In this document: piece after piece, positions 8,078 to 17,859 of the stretch
Position numbering within the stretch: position 1 is the stretch's first letter
Layout: each line of letters starts with the position of its first letter
Assembly: GCA_027451525.1 (NCBI GenBank)
Contig: DAIDJF010000017.1
Coordinates: forward strand, 1 to 64,000
Origin: Ktedonobacterales bacterium
GTDB taxonomy: Bacteria > Chloroflexota > Ktedonobacteria > Ktedonobacterales > Ktedonobacteraceae
Reading direction: 5' to 3'
DNA length: 64,000 bases
The notes under the pieces: model-generated
The model's input: the letters and a program-made list of their open reading frames with translations, nothing else
Told to the model about the DNA's origin: nothing
Database searches by the model: none
Made by a program: the position numbers and the translations under genes

Positions 8078-10807
8078 TTGCAAAAATCTAAAGGTGAGAA
8101 AAGCGGCAATCATGCATATTCTCAGCGGGAGCAAGGCGCATTGGCTCAGACTCTTTCTGGTCAGTTGGCTTTCTATCAACGCCTTCAGCAAACGCTAGTA
8201 ACTCTGCCGCCTTTTATTGGGCGTGCAAGTGAAGTGCAGGAGATATGTGAACTACTACAAGTGGCAGGATTGCGTTTGTGTACAATTACTGGCGCGGCAG
8301 GAGTAGGAAAAACACGTCTGGCACTCAAAGTCGCGGCGCAGATGCAAAGTGCTTTTGCTGATGGAGTCTGTTATGTTCCGTTAGCCTCACTCCAAGCACC
8401 TGAGTTTCTTCTCTCGGCCCTCTTTCAGGCGTTGGATGTGCGCATGCATGGTGACAGTCCGTTATTAACGCAGTTGCAAAAGTTTCTTTACGGGAAACAT
8501 ATCGTGTTAGTTCTCGACAACTTTGAACATTTGTTGTCCGCGGCTCCGCTCCTGATTGATTTACTGCAAAGTTGTCCAAAGCTCAAGCTACTGGTCACCA
8601 GTCGGGTTGCTTTACATATCCAGGGTGAGCATGAATATCTGCTGACGCCGCTTGCTGTTGATGACCTGACAAAGCTTACTGATGTGGAGGTGGTCATCCA
8701 GAATCCAGCTGTGGCGTTCTTCTTACAAAAGGTTTACACGCTTAAGCCACATTTCCAGGTGGACCCTGCGGATGCAACGACTATTGCCGAGATTTGTGTA
8801 CGGCTCGAGGGGGTTCCGCTTGCGCTGGAATTGGCGGCGAGCCGTCTCAAACATTTATCACTCCAGGCCTTGCTTGTGCGTCTGACCCGCCGTCTAGAGG
8901 TCGTGGATGAAATTCAATCCGATGGGCCACTTATTCATCAGCAAACGTTGCGCACAACCCTCAGTTGGAGTTATCAACTGCTTCCCTTCGATGCTCAACA
9001 GTTATTTATGTGGTCCGCTGTGTTTGTGGGCGGTTTTACCTTAGCTTCTTACGAAGTATTTGTGCGCTTGTTACATAGTTCCCTGGATGTATTGCAGGGG
9101 CTGACGCTACTTGTCGAGCATAATCTGCTCTATCGTAGCGATCAAGACAGCGCGGAGCCTCGCTTTCAGATGCTTGAAATCGTGCGCGAATATGGCATGG
9201 AACTTCTGGCTGCATCTGGAGAGCTAGAGCAGGCACAACGGGCTTATATACTCTGCTACCGTGATCTGGTGAAAAAAGTCTCACCCATGCTGCGTGGTCG
9301 CCAGCAAGGATACTGGTTGAATGTCTTGGAACAAGAACGGTATAACCTGCAAGCTATTATCCAGTGGCTTCTCGCCCGTCAGCAGGAGGAAGATCACCGT
9401 CTGGCTTTACAATTTACTGCCGAACTGGATGCACTCTGGTTATTGCGCGGTTACGCAGGTGAGGGACGCAGCTTTTTAGAGCAGGCATTAGCAAAATCGT
9501 ATACCCATCCTGATGATGAATTACTGGCCCTCCAGGGGAGCGCGTATTATGTGGCGGGTGCTATTGCTCTCTGGCAGATGGATAACACGGCGGCGACCTA
9601 TTTCTTTACGCAGGGTTTACAGTGTTTTCGAGCCTTGCACCATACGGCACGAATTGCCTCTTCACTCAAATATTTGGCTGTCATTGAGAATGATCTTGGC
9701 GAATTTGCGCAAGCGGATGCGACATTTGAGGAAAGCCTGCATCTTTATCGTGCCGTTGATGATAAACAGGGCATGATTAGTATGCTCATGACGCGCGTAA
9801 TTACACTGTTTTTTCGCGGCGCATTTGAGCAAGTGCATGTATTCGGAACTGAAGGGCTGGCCTTACTACAAGCTACTGGTGACGTTTGGCGAGCGGCAGT
9901 GATCGAGTTGTATCTTGGCTGGGTAAAGTACTATCAAGGGGCGGCCGAAGACGGCTACGCTTCTATTGAAAAATGTATCGAGACGTTTAGGCAGCTCGGC
10001 AATCTTAGCTTTTTACCAGAGGCGTTGACCGTGATGGCGGGAATCATCGCTCGTAGAAGCCCAACGGAGCTTGAACACGCCTCTGCGCTGTTAGAGGAAT
10101 CATTAGCATTAGGGCGAAAGGCCGAGAGTAGTGAGGATATTGCCAGAGCCATGCTTGCACAAGGGCGTCTGGCTATGCTTCAAAATAATCAGGCAAAGGC
10201 GGTTGCGCTCTATACAGAGTGTGTGTATATGCTGGCGGAAGGTCGGGCCATTGCTGCGAAGGTGCGCTGGATTCTCGCAACGGCGATAGAAGGCTTAGGT
10301 GTCTGTGCCCTGCGGGAAGGGGATGTGGGCAGGTGTGCGACCCTTTTTGGTTGTGCCGATACGGTGCGGACAGTTCATGGACAGCGCACTCCTATTGGTA
10401 TGGATCAGATGCGTTATGAACAGATCATGACGGAGATGCGTACACGTCTGGGCAAACGGCGTTTTGCGCACTATCTTGCAGAAGGACGGCAGATGACGCC
10501 CATGCAAGCTGTAAGTACACCCATAGAGCGTGCCAGTGAGCGTACATCACAAAAGGCAGCGCGTCGTCATTCTATCAATGACATCGAACCGTTAACTTCT
10601 GAGCCTGCTGCACCTGTTCTGTTGACTGAGCGCGAACGCGAGATTTTGCGCCTGCTGGCTGCTGGACGGACAAATAAAGAGATTGCGCAACATCTGGTAA
10701 TTAGTGCCAGTACAGTCAATGTGCATGTGCAATCGCTGTATAACAAGCTCGGTGTCTCTTCGCGCAGTGCCGCAACAAACTATGCACTGGAACACCATCT
10801 ACTTTAA
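8078..10807 (+). CDS. LuxR-family STAND ATPase regulator (paralogue)
   Basis: A 909-residue regulator with the same order as the protein at 3455-6064: STAND NTPase (P-loop GAAGVGKTRLALKVAAQ, LVLDNFEHLLSA, VTSRVALHI), a long TPR-like middle, and a C-terminal LuxR helix-turn-helix (LTEREREILRLLAAGRTNKE, then STVNVHVQSLYNKLGV). Both end in near-identical tails (RSAAT...EHHLL against RSAATRAAHEHRLL), so the two are paralogues. The start is TTG at 8078, preceded by GAGGG at seven bases; no ATG gives a better site. A short Ser/Arg-rich insert lies between the TPR region and the HTH. Ligand and targets are unknown. Confidence 0.9.
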   Translation: MQKSKGEKSGNHAYSQREQGALAQTLSGQLAFYQRLQQTLVTLPPFIGRASEVQEICELLQVAGLRLCTITGAAGVGKTRLALKVAAQMQSAFADGVCYVPLASLQAPEFLLSALFQALDVRMHGDSPLLTQLQKFLYGKHIVLVLDNFEHLLSAAPLLIDLLQSCPKLKLLVTSRVALHIQGEHEYLLTPLAVDDLTKLTDVEVVIQNPAVAFFLQKVYTLKPHFQVDPADATTIAEICVRLEGVPLALELAASRLKHLSLQALLVRLTRRLEVVDEIQSDGPLIHQQTLRTTLSWSYQLLPFDAQQLFMWSAVFVGGFTLASYEVFVRLLHSSLDVLQGLTLLVEHNLLYRSDQDSAEPRFQMLEIVREYGMELLAASGELEQAQRAYILCYRDLVKKVSPMLRGRQQGYWLNVLEQERYNLQAIIQWLLARQQEEDHRLALQFTAELDALWLLRGYAGEGRSFLEQALAKSYTHPDDELLALQGSAYYVAGAIALWQMDNTAATYFFTQGLQCFRALHHTARIASSLKYLAVIENDLGEFAQADATFEESLHLYRAVDDKQGMISMLMTRVITLFFRGAFEQVHVFGTEGLALLQATGDVWRAAVIELYLGWVKYYQGAAEDGYASIEKCIETFRQLGNLSFLPEALTVMAGIIARRSPTELEHASALLEESLALGRKAESSEDIARAMLAQGRLAMLQNNQAKAVALYTECVYMLAEGRAIAAKVRWILATAIEGLGVCALREGDVGRCATLFGCADTVRTVHGQRTPIGMDQMRYEQIMTEMRTRLGKRRFAHYLAEGRQMTPMQAVSTPIERASERTSQKAARRHSINDIEPLTSEPAAPVLLTEREREILRLLAAGRTNKEIAQHLVISASTVNVHVQSLYNKLGVSSRSAATNYALEHHLL

Positions 10808-10841
10808 TCGTGCCGCTGTTGTGCTGTTTGCAGAACTGAAA

Positions 10842-10880
10842 AGAAGAGGGACATTACCTGAATAGCAACGTCCCTCTTCT
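10842..10880. terminator. Bidirectional hairpin between convergent genes
   Basis: The arms AGAAGAGGGAC and GTCCCTCTTCT are perfectly complementary (11 bp) with a 17-base loop. It lies midway between the 3' ends of the LuxR-ATPase gene (+) and the YceI gene (-), and can serve both. Confidence 0.65.
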
Positions 10881-10918
10881 CTACGTGATGTTATATCATT
10901 GAAGGGGTGTGAGAGAAT

Positions 10919-11443
10919 TTAGCCCTTGTTGACGGTGGAAAGGTCGATCTCGATGGTGACATCTTTGCTGACAAGCACGCCGCCCGCTTCCAGAGCAGCA
11001 TTCCAGGTCAAGCCCCAGTCCTCGCGGTTGATCTTGGCCTTCGCGCTGATGCCCGCGCGCTGCATACCGTAGGCATCTTTTGCCTGCCCTGTATACTCGG
11101 CCTTGAAGGTGACGGACTTGGTTACGCCGTGCATGGTCAGGTCGCCAGTTACATTGTATGTGTTGTCACCTGTTGGCACGACGCTGGAGCTTTTGAAGGT
11201 GATGGTCGGATAGGCGTCGACATTGAAGAAATCGGGAGAGCGCAGGTGGCCGTCGCGACGCTCGTCGCGGGTGTCGATGCTTGCTGCATCGGCCTGAGCA
11301 TCAACCCAGGAGTTTGCCGGATTGGCTTCGTCAATATGTAGGCTACCGCTGATGACATTGAAATGTCCGCGTACAGTAGTGATCATCGCGTGCTTGATTG
11401 AAAAAAGCACTTCAGAGTGTGAGGGATCAATTTCCCAGGCCAT
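10919..11443 (-). CDS. YceI family protein
   Basis: A 174-residue protein with the YceI lipocalin-like beta-barrel pattern throughout: MAWEIDPSHSEVLFSIKH at the start, then a GHF core segment, SPDFFNVDAYPTITFKS, DLTMHGVTKSV and DWGLTW. YceI proteins bind polyisoprenoid chains and are linked to isoprenoid transport or stress. No signal peptide is visible, so this one is predicted cytoplasmic, unlike E. coli YceI. The ORF is open further upstream, but ATG at 11443 has GGAGG eight bases before it and a promoter just behind, which settles the start. The gene stands alone. Confidence 0.93.
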   Translation of the reverse strand: MAWEIDPSHSEVLFSIKHAMITTVRGHFNVISGSLHIDEANPANSWVDAQADAASIDTRDERRDGHLRSPDFFNVDAYPTITFKSSSVVPTGDNTYNVTGDLTMHGVTKSVTFKAEYTGQAKDAYGMQRAGISAKAKINREDWGLTWNAALEAGGVLVSKDVTIEIDLSTVNKG

Positions 11444-11484
11444 AGTATAATCCTCCAATATGGTTGATCGAGTTGTTAATTCGT

Positions 11485-11502
11485 TAGTTGCTTTTCTAAC
11501 TA
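11485..11502. promoter_or_regulatory. Downstream dyad, possible repressor site of the YceI gene
   Basis: TAGTT and AACTA are separated by eight bases just after the -10 box, covering the predicted transcription start. It shares the TTAGTT/AACTAA theme with the upstream dyad, so both may bind the same regulator, perhaps of the MarR or HxlR type (inference). Confidence 0.45.
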
Positions 11503-11507
11503 CAGAA

Positions 11508-11536
11508 AATATAACACATGAACTTATCTTTGTCAA
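11508..11536 (-). promoter_or_regulatory. Sigma-70-type promoter of the YceI gene
   Basis: On the minus strand a perfect TTGACA (11531-11536) is followed after exactly 17 bases by TATATT (11508-11513). Transcription would start near 11501, about 58 bases before the ATG at 11443. Confidence 0.85.
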
Positions 11537-11556
11537 GTAGCTAATTTTTAGTTAGT
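11536..11556. promoter_or_regulatory. Upstream dyad touching the -35 box of the YceI gene
   Basis: AGTAGCTAA, a three-base spacer, and TTAGTTAGT form an inverted repeat matching at seven of nine positions. It abuts the -35 element, a position suited to a repressor or an activator. Confidence 0.5.
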
Positions 11557-11678
11557 AAAATCAACGATGGGGTTCAACATACTCATATGATACCAATGAT
11601 ACCAACGTCAGTGGTGTCTGTGGGGGTGTAACAAATTGATACACGCTATTCCGGTGCTATGGTTGCTTTCTCTTTGCA

Positions 11679-11687
11679 TGGTATAAT
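11679..11687 (+). promoter_or_regulatory. Extended -10 promoter of murF
   Basis: TGGTATAAT is a perfect -10 box with the extended TGn element. No good -35 is seen, which extended -10 promoters tolerate. The predicted start lies about 35 bases before the murF ATG. Confidence 0.6.
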
Positions 11688-11727
11688 TTTGTCAAAATGC
11701 CAGCAAACAGATTGAGGATAGGACGCT

Positions 11728-13155
11728 ATGTTCACTCTTAACGATATCATACAAGGTAACGAGGGCGCGTTTCAGTTGCATTGTTCTGATACGCCCACAG
11801 CACAGATGACGTTTCATGCTGCCCATCACGATAGCCGCCAGATTGCCGCAGGTGATCTCTTTATTGCCATCAAAGGTGCCCATGTGGATGGGCATCGCTT
11901 CATTCCAGCGGTTGCGCGCGCGGGAGCACTTGGCGCGCTTTGTACGGAGCCATCACAAGATGTTCCGCCCAATTTCCTGCAAATTGTTGTGCCCGATGTC
12001 GTGCAGGCTCTCCATGCTACCGCGCGTGTGCGTACACAGCGTCAGCAGAACACGATACGGATTGGTATCACAGGAAGTAACGGCAAAACAAGCACAAAAG
12101 AGGCTGTTGCGGCTGTCCTGAGTCGGCAAGCTCCCACGCTCAAGACACAGGCCTCCTACAATAACGAGATTGGCTATCCGCTGACACTCTTGCGCCTGGA
12201 ACCGCAGCATCGCTATGCTGTGCTTGAGATGGGTGCGCAGTGGGTAGGAGAGTTGGCGTGGCTCAGTCGTACGATAGCCAGTCCCAATTGGTCACTGATT
12301 ACTAGCGTGGGGTCGGCGCACCTGGAGTTTTTCGGCTCACAGGAGCGCATTATAATTGCCAAAACCGAACTGGTGCAGGCTCTCACTTCCGAAGGTATTG
12401 CTATTCTCAACTATGATGATCTCAACGTGCGCAACATGGCGGGCCAGACGCAGGCGCGCGTGTTGTACTATGGACAGGGCGAAGGGGCTGATGTGCATGC
12501 CAGCGAGGTTGGTGGCGATACGCTTTTTGGGCACAGTTTCACGCTCAACTATCGCGGTCAACGGCAGCGCGTACAATTGCGCCTTCCGGGGGAGCATGGC
12601 GTTACTATTGCGCTGGCAGCGGCGGCGGCAGGATGCGCGGCTACTATGCCATTAGAGGAGATTAGCGCAGCTTTAGAGACGTTGACGCCTGCGAAGGGGC
12701 GTTGTGAGATAAAAGCCGGGCCGAATGGTAGCACGCTGATTGACGATACCTACAATGCCAATCGCCAGTCAATTGTCGCGATCACCCGTGCTATGCGTGC
12801 GACACAGCAGGTTAACGGACGGCGTTGGGCAGTGCTGGGCGATATTTTTGAGCTTGGTTCCTATGCGCGAGACGAGCACAAGGCGGCGGGTGCAGCCCTT
12901 GTCGGTTCCGTTGATTATCTGATCGCGCTCGGCGACAAGGCGCGTTTCTACGTCGAGGGTGCGCTTGAGGCTGGTATGCCAGAAGAGAATGCCTATTATT
13001 TCAGCGCGGACGTAGAAAATGCTCCTGAAGTAGAAGCTGCGAAACGTGCTGCTGCTGATCTGCTACGGCATGACGTGCGTGCCGGTGATCTGGTGTTGCT
13101 CAAAGGGTCGCGTGGGATGCGTATTGAAAGTATGCTTGAGATGTTGATGGCATAA
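11728..13155 (+). CDS. murF: UDP-N-acetylmuramoyl-tripeptide--D-alanyl-D-alanine ligase
   Basis: MurF (475 residues) adds the D-Ala-D-Ala dipeptide to UDP-MurNAc-tripeptide, the last cytoplasmic step of peptidoglycan precursor synthesis. The N-terminal domain carries [16 protein letters not shown], which is typical of MurE/MurF. The ATPase motif [13 protein letters not shown] follows near residue 115, and the C-terminal ligase domain contains [12 protein letters not shown] and VLGDIFELG, which are specific to MurF. GAGGATAGG before the ATG supports the start. It is followed 30 bases later by ddl, which makes the dipeptide substrate, so the two form an operon. Confidence 0.97.
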   Translation: MFTLNDIIQGNEGAFQLHCSDTPTAQMTFHAAHHDSRQIAAGDLFIAIKGAHVDGHRFIPAVARAGALGALCTEPSQDVPPNFLQIVVPDVVQALHATARVRTQRQQNTIRIGITGSNGKTSTKEAVAAVLSRQAPTLKTQASYNNEIGYPLTLLRLEPQHRYAVLEMGAQWVGELAWLSRTIASPNWSLITSVGSAHLEFFGSQERIIIAKTELVQALTSEGIAILNYDDLNVRNMAGQTQARVLYYGQGEGADVHASEVGGDTLFGHSFTLNYRGQRQRVQLRLPGEHGVTIALAAAAAGCAATMPLEEISAALETLTPAKGRCEIKAGPNGSTLIDDTYNANRQSIVAITRAMRATQQVNGRRWAVLGDIFELGSYARDEHKAAGAALVGSVDYLIALGDKARFYVEGALEAGMPEENAYYFSADVENAPEVEAAKRAAADLLRHDVRAGDLVLLKGSRGMRIESMLEMLMA

Positions 13156-13185
13156 CGTCGCAAGTAAGAGAGAGGAGAACGGGCA

Positions 13186-14304
13186 ATGGCAAAAAAGAAG
13201 ATACGCGTGGGGCTGGTTTTTGGTGGACGTTCGGGCGAACACGATGTCTCGCTGGCTTCCGCAAAATCGGTGATAGAGAATCTGGACCGTGAAAAATATG
13301 AGATTGTGCCGATTGGCATTACGCCAGAGGGCCGCTGGCTCCTCGGCACAGAGCCTATGCAAATGATTGCTGCCCGTCAGCAGGAGCACGAGGCAGAAGC
13401 GGGAAGCACAACGGCGGTGACACTCACAGGCGATCCCAGCGTACGCCGCCTGATTCCGCTTCAGGATGGCGAACCACTCAACGATAATGGCGCGCTCGAT
13501 GTGATTTTTCCAGTGTTACATGGTACCTATGGTGAGGATGGCACATTACAGGGTTTGCTAGAGATGGCGAATGTTCCCTATGTCGGTTGTGGCGTGCTTG
13601 GCTCGGCTCTAGGCATGGACAAAGAGAAGATGAAAATGATTTTTCAATCTGCTGGCTTGCCTGTTGGCCCCTATCGCGCCTATCGCCGAAATGAGTGGGA
13701 GCGTGCGCCGGAGCAGGTGTTGAATACAATAGAGCAGCAACTTGGCTATCCTGTTTTTGTGAAGCCAGCTAATCTGGGGTCAAGTGTTGGTATCAATAAG
13801 GCTCATGATCGCGCTGAACTGGCACATGCAATGAACGTGGCGGCTGAATATGACCGTAAGATTGTCGTTGAGCGTGGCATCGACTGCCGCGAACTGGAAT
13901 GTGCGGTCCTGGGCAATGATGAGCCATTGGCCTCGGTCGTGGGTGAAATCGTTGCCAGTAGCGAGTTTTATGACTATGCCGCTAAATATATTGACAACAA
14001 ATCACAGATTGTCATTCCCGCTGCTATTTCGCAGGTGACCGCTGAAGAGGTGCGTCGGCAGGCGGTACAGGCGTTTCAGGCCCTTGATTTGAGCGGTCTT
14101 GCGCGTGTCGATTTCTTTTTAGAGCGCGGAACAGGCAAGGTCTACATCAACGAGGTTAACACGCTTCCGGGCTTTACGCAGATCAGTATGTATCCTAAGC
14201 TCTGGGAGGCCAGCGGCCTCCCATATCAAGAGTTGTTGGATCGTCTGATCGAGTTGGCAAGTGAGCGATACGAGGATAAACAGCGCAATCGCACCACCCG
14301 CTAA
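13186..14304 (+). CDS. ddl: D-alanine--D-alanine ligase
   Basis: This 372-residue ATP-grasp enzyme joins two D-alanines using ATP. The N-terminus [19 protein letters not shown] is the family signature. [29 protein letters not shown], and the metal-binding end [11 protein letters not shown] with the downstream [11 protein letters not shown] segment complete the ATP-grasp site. GAGAGGAGAACGGGCA places a ribosome site before the ATG. The residue after SMYP is a lysine rather than vancomycin-type D-Ala-D-Lac features, so it is read as an ordinary Ddl. It lies directly downstream of murF and ends at a strong terminator. Confidence 0.96.
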   Translation: MAKKKIRVGLVFGGRSGEHDVSLASAKSVIENLDREKYEIVPIGITPEGRWLLGTEPMQMIAARQQEHEAEAGSTTAVTLTGDPSVRRLIPLQDGEPLNDNGALDVIFPVLHGTYGEDGTLQGLLEMANVPYVGCGVLGSALGMDKEKMKMIFQSAGLPVGPYRAYRRNEWERAPEQVLNTIEQQLGYPVFVKPANLGSSVGINKAHDRAELAHAMNVAAEYDRKIVVERGIDCRELECAVLGNDEPLASVVGEIVASSEFYDYAAKYIDNKSQIVIPAAISQVTAEEVRRQAVQAFQALDLSGLARVDFFLERGTGKVYINEVNTLPGFTQISMYPKLWEASGLPYQELLDRLIELASERYEDKQRNRTTR

Positions 14305-14324
14305 GATGTGTTCGCCATACAACA

Positions 14325-14372
14325 AAGAGACGGACCACCAACAGCACTGATGCTGTTGGTGGTCCGTCTCTT
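14325..14372. terminator. Bidirectional terminator between ddl and the flippase-like gene
   Basis: Two perfectly complementary 22-base arms (14325-14346 and 14351-14372) enclose the four-base loop CTGA. The hairpin lies between convergent genes and ends in CTTGCTT on the plus strand and CTTTGTTG on the minus strand, so it probably works both ways. Confidence 0.85.
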
Positions 14373-14390
14373 GCTTACCCCTGCCAGTCT

Positions 14391-16211
14391 TTATCGGCGT
14401 GGAGGCAATTGACCGGAGAGAGTGGTTGATCTTACCTGATAGCTCTGCTGGTTGGCGTAGCCGGAAGAACCAGAATAGGGTGGATAATTGATTCCTGAAG
14501 ACCTTGCCGCACTGGAATAGGGTGTTGGCGGCATCGATGGCGCGTATGCTACTGGCTGCGTCTGTGGTAACGGAGGCAGTAATGGACGTGATGGCTGCCG
14601 CTGTGCAGGCGCGTTCTCCTTGTCCTTCGCCTCATCATGTTCTGGCTTTTTCAGAATGCTGGCAAATGTCATACCCAGCAATCTGAGACTGATAAAGCAC
14701 ATCGTGGTCATGATAATTGCTGCCAGTGGATGTGAGAAAACAAACATTGCCAGCACGTTTGTGCGATTGAAGCCGAGTAGCTGGCTAAAAACAATCACCC
14801 CTGTGCCCTCGTTACTGCCGAGCTGTCCTGGCGGAGTGGGCAGAATGCTAAACATATTGTAGGTGGTATAGCCGAAAATCGCAGTACCAAAGGACATCGT
14901 GGAGAGACCTACTGTTAGAAAGGACATCCACGCGAAAAGTCCGTCACAGGTGACCGCGACTATTGTCAGCAATACTGCTGGAATAAATGCCTTGGGATTG
15001 CTTGCACCTGCCAGGAGGGAATCTACAAAGCCAAGTGCAAATCCTTCTATCTTGCTTCCAATACCCTTTGGAAGTAATTTGAGAAACATCTGTATCAACA
15101 TGATCGCAATAGAACGGTTCCAGGCCATGAGTGCCACCACCGAGATCACGCCTAGCAGGATGCTACTGACGAGGATGAGAATGGTCCATAACGCCAGATT
15201 CATATGAATGCCAGGTAAAAATGGCACAACGGCCATAATAATCAACGCTGGCATCAGATCTAAGGCGCGATCCATTGCTACGGTCGGTAGTGATTTACTG
15301 ATGGGAATACCTGTTGTGCGCTTGAGCAGCAAACTCTTGACTAATTCGCCCCCCTGTACAGGTAGCAAGAAGTTCATAAAGACGGCAACCCAAAATATCT
15401 GAATGGTTTTCAGCGGACTCACTTTCTGAATTGGCCGCAAGAAGAAACTCCAGCGCACACCGCGAATACTGAACGCGGTAATAAAGAATGTTGCCGCTCC
15501 CAGGGCATCCATAATGCCGGAGGGCGTGCTAAGCCGCTCACCCAGAATTTTGAGTGTAGCAGGTATATCCACAAAGCGCGAAAGGAGCAGTAGGATACCT
15601 ACACCAACAAGCAGACCTAGCGCAGTACGTACAAGCGGCATATCAAGGATGCACTTCCAGGCTGGTACGGGTTTGACGGAAGTTTGAGCGGGCTGTGGCG
15701 TGTAGGGCAACGCCCCGGTTGGCGGGGTGCGTGGCACATGTGGGGCAGAATATTCTTGCTCCATTGAAAGGCCCGCTGAAATGCTTCTTTCGTACTGAAG
15801 TGGCTGTGTTGGCATCGTCATGACCTGAGCGTGCGCTTCCGTCCCTGTCGCCACATTGCCAGAGGGAGTCGATGGGATGCGCACCGCACGCATCATTCCA
15901 CTGAGTTGCATCAGACGCATCGTATTCATAGATGTGACATCGAGCAACTCTTCAGGAATATCAGCGTCGGGGTCATAAGCGTAAGCAGAGGTATGATCTC
16001 CTGCGGCTGGTGAAGATGGAGTCTCGATGATAGGCATAATATGTGTGGGGAGAGATGCAATGTCCAGTGGTTCTTCTGTATTATGAGAGTCATGTGATGC
16101 AGGTGCATGATGGTATCGCTGCCATTTTTGCGTTGACAGAAATTGATGTGGATGTTTTATCAATTGTGGCAAACGAACAGTTTTGTCATTATCTTGTTCT
16201 GGCGGTTGCAT
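14391..16211 (-). CDS. UPF0104 / lysylphosphatidylglycerol-synthase-type transmembrane protein
   Basis: A membrane protein of about 606 residues. A soluble, low-complexity N-terminal region of about 200 residues, rich in Pro, Thr and Ser, precedes an eight-helix core beginning at TALGLLVGVGILLLL. The core shows FFITAFSIRGVRWSFFLRPI, NFLLPVQGGELVKSLLLKR and TPPGQLGSNEGTGVIVF, motifs of the flippase-like domain found at the N-terminus of MprF (AglD/UPF0104 family). The C-terminal 80 residues are again Pro/Gln/Ser-rich and disordered. The MprF synthase domain is absent. GAGAGG five bases before ATG 16211 chose the start, although the frame is open to TTG 16259. It probably moves or senses a lipid; the substrate is unknown. 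Confidence 0.8.
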   Translation of the reverse strand: MQPPEQDNDKTVRLPQLIKHPHQFLSTQKWQRYHHAPASHDSHNTEEPLDIASLPTHIMPIIETPSSPAAGDHTSAYAYDPDADIPEELLDVTSMNTMRLMQLSGMMRAVRIPSTPSGNVATGTEAHAQVMTMPTQPLQYERSISAGLSMEQEYSAPHVPRTPPTGALPYTPQPAQTSVKPVPAWKCILDMPLVRTALGLLVGVGILLLLSRFVDIPATLKILGERLSTPSGIMDALGAATFFITAFSIRGVRWSFFLRPIQKVSPLKTIQIFWVAVFMNFLLPVQGGELVKSLLLKRTTGIPISKSLPTVAMDRALDLMPALIIMAVVPFLPGIHMNLALWTILILVSSILLGVISVVALMAWNRSIAIMLIQMFLKLLPKGIGSKIEGFALGFVDSLLAGASNPKAFIPAVLLTIVAVTCDGLFAWMSFLTVGLSTMSFGTAIFGYTTYNMFSILPTPPGQLGSNEGTGVIVFSQLLGFNRTNVLAMFVFSHPLAAIIMTTMCFISLRLLGMTFASILKKPEHDEAKDKENAPAQRQPSRPLLPPLPQTQPVAYAPSMPPTPYSSAARSSGINYPPYSGSSGYANQQSYQVRSTTLSGQLPPRR

Positions 16212-16394
16212 GCATACCTCTCGGAATTCGTACAGTGTCATCGTATCTTCAATTATCAACGCACCATACTTTGATGTATTAACATTTACTGCTCCAATGT
16301 ACTATATCCCCTGTACGTGTCCTGATTCCCGCCTTCCTCTGGTGGCACGCGATTACAATCAGAATCAACTATTATCAATCATCATCAATGTTTA

Positions 16395-16423
16395 TTGACA
16401 TTTATCATAATTAATGGTACAAC
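16395..16423 (+). promoter_or_regulatory. Probable promoter of the citrate synthase gene
   Basis: TTGACA (16395-16400) and TACAAC (16418-16423) are spaced by 17 bases. The -10 matches at four of six positions. The leader to the chosen ATG would be about 55 bases. Confidence 0.5.
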
Positions 16424-16485
16424 TTAGAAAGATAGAATGTTCTGGACGTTCTCTTGTCTGTTTGATGCATGGAAGGAGCAACGCT

Positions 16486-17652
16486 ATGTCAATGACGATA
16501 CCGGATACTGAGAGCAATCTCCTAAAAGAAAGCGCGGCAACGAAGCCGAATAAGGGTGGTCTGGAAGGAATTGTTGCTGCGACCACGGCCTTGAGTAAAG
16601 TAGAGGGTACGGCGGGTCGCCTGATCTATCATGGGTACAACATTCACGATCTCTGCCGCACAACCAGCTTTGAGGAGGTAGCGCACCTGCTCTGGTTCGA
16701 GCATCTCCCCACAACACAGGAACTCAGCAACCTTAAGGCACACCTCGCGGCAGAACGCACCCTCCCCCCGCAAATTGCGCAACTCTTACGCTCTTTGCCC
16801 ACCGAAACTGAGCCGATGGACGCCTTGCGCACAGCAATCTCGGCCTGGGGAGCACTAACCATCAAGGGCAAAGCCACAATCGATCAGGCTATCGCCGTCA
16901 CTGCGCGCTTTCCGATCTTTCTCGCGGCTTTCCATCGTTTCCGTACCGGGCAAGAGCCACTGGAAGCGCGTCCAGACCTGGATTACGCCGCTAACTACCT
17001 CTACCTGCTCAGCGGACAGGAACCCAAAGAGGAGCATGTGCGTGCCCTGGATGCCTACCTCGTCTTGCTTGCCGATCATGGCATGAATGCCTCGACCTTC
17101 ACGGCCCGCGTAGTTGCCAGTACAGAGTCCGACATCGTCTCAGCGGTTGTTGCCGCCATCGGTGCGCTCAAGGGACCGCTACATGGTGGTGCGCCCTCAA
17201 AGGTGTTGGATATGCTCAATGCCATTGGGACCGTCGAGAATACCGAACCCTGGTTGCGCAACGCGCTAGCACACGGCGAGCGGCTGATGGGTTTTGGACA
17301 TCGTGTGTACAAGACGGAAGATCCACGCGCTGAAGAACTGCGCGAGATGGCACGCATTGCGGACCCACAGGGTTTTGTGCTGGCACGCCACGTGGAAGAG
17401 CGCGCCATCGCCTTGCTTGAAGAAGAGAAGCCTGGGCGTCGTCTCTATACCAATGTAGAGTTCTATTCCGCCGTCCTGCTGGCTTCGGTCGGCCTGACGG
17501 GCGATCTCTTCACGCCGACCTTTGCCGCCAGTCGTGTCGCCGGTTGGACTGCGCACATCCTCGAACAAACGCAGCATAACCGCTTGATTCGCCCTGAAGC
17601 CGATTACACTGGTCCAATGGACCTGCAATTTGTGCCACTAAGTGGGCGATAG
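16486..17652 (+). CDS. Citrate synthase
   Basis: A 388-residue type II-like short citrate synthase, the entry enzyme of the TCA cycle joining acetyl-CoA and oxaloacetate. It carries GLEGIVAATTALSKVEG at the N-terminus, LHGGAPSKVLDML with one active-site histidine, MGFGHRVYKTEDPRA with the second, and NVEFYSAVLLASVGL with substrate arginine or asparagine contacts close by. GGAAGGAG seven bases upstream chose ATG 16486 over an in-frame ATG at 16414. The length and sequence fit the Gram-positive and archaeal citrate/2-methylcitrate synthase group, so some methylcitrate activity cannot be ruled out. It stands alone and ends at a hairpin. Confidence 0.93.
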   Translation: MSMTIPDTESNLLKESAATKPNKGGLEGIVAATTALSKVEGTAGRLIYHGYNIHDLCRTTSFEEVAHLLWFEHLPTTQELSNLKAHLAAERTLPPQIAQLLRSLPTETEPMDALRTAISAWGALTIKGKATIDQAIAVTARFPIFLAAFHRFRTGQEPLEARPDLDYAANYLYLLSGQEPKEEHVRALDAYLVLLADHGMNASTFTARVVASTESDIVSAVVAAIGALKGPLHGGAPSKVLDMLNAIGTVENTEPWLRNALAHGERLMGFGHRVYKTEDPRAEELREMARIADPQGFVLARHVEERAIALLEEEKPGRRLYTNVEFYSAVLLASVGLTGDLFTPTFAASRVAGWTAHILEQTQHNRLIRPEADYTGPMDLQFVPLSGR

Positions 17653-17709
17653 ACCGCTAAAAAGATTTTGAAGCTCACGGAGAAGCTTTTCGACCAACGG
17701 TAACTAACG

Positions 17710-17747
17710 ATATGGGGTACGAACGATCACCCGTTCGTACCCCATAT
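17710..17747. terminator. Hairpin after citrate synthase gene
   Basis: Arms ATATGGGGTACGAACG and CGTTCGTACCCCATAT are perfectly complementary over 16 bp with loop ATCACC. No U-tract follows, so termination may depend on stem strength alone. Confidence 0.65.
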
Positions 17748-17859
17748 GCGCCCTGTGGGGGGCTGGATGCAGTAAAATGCGGTGCATCATACGCGCTATT
17801 GATGTCATATAATGCAGGTAGCTGCTTGTTCTTTTGCAATTTCACGAAGGTTACCTATC

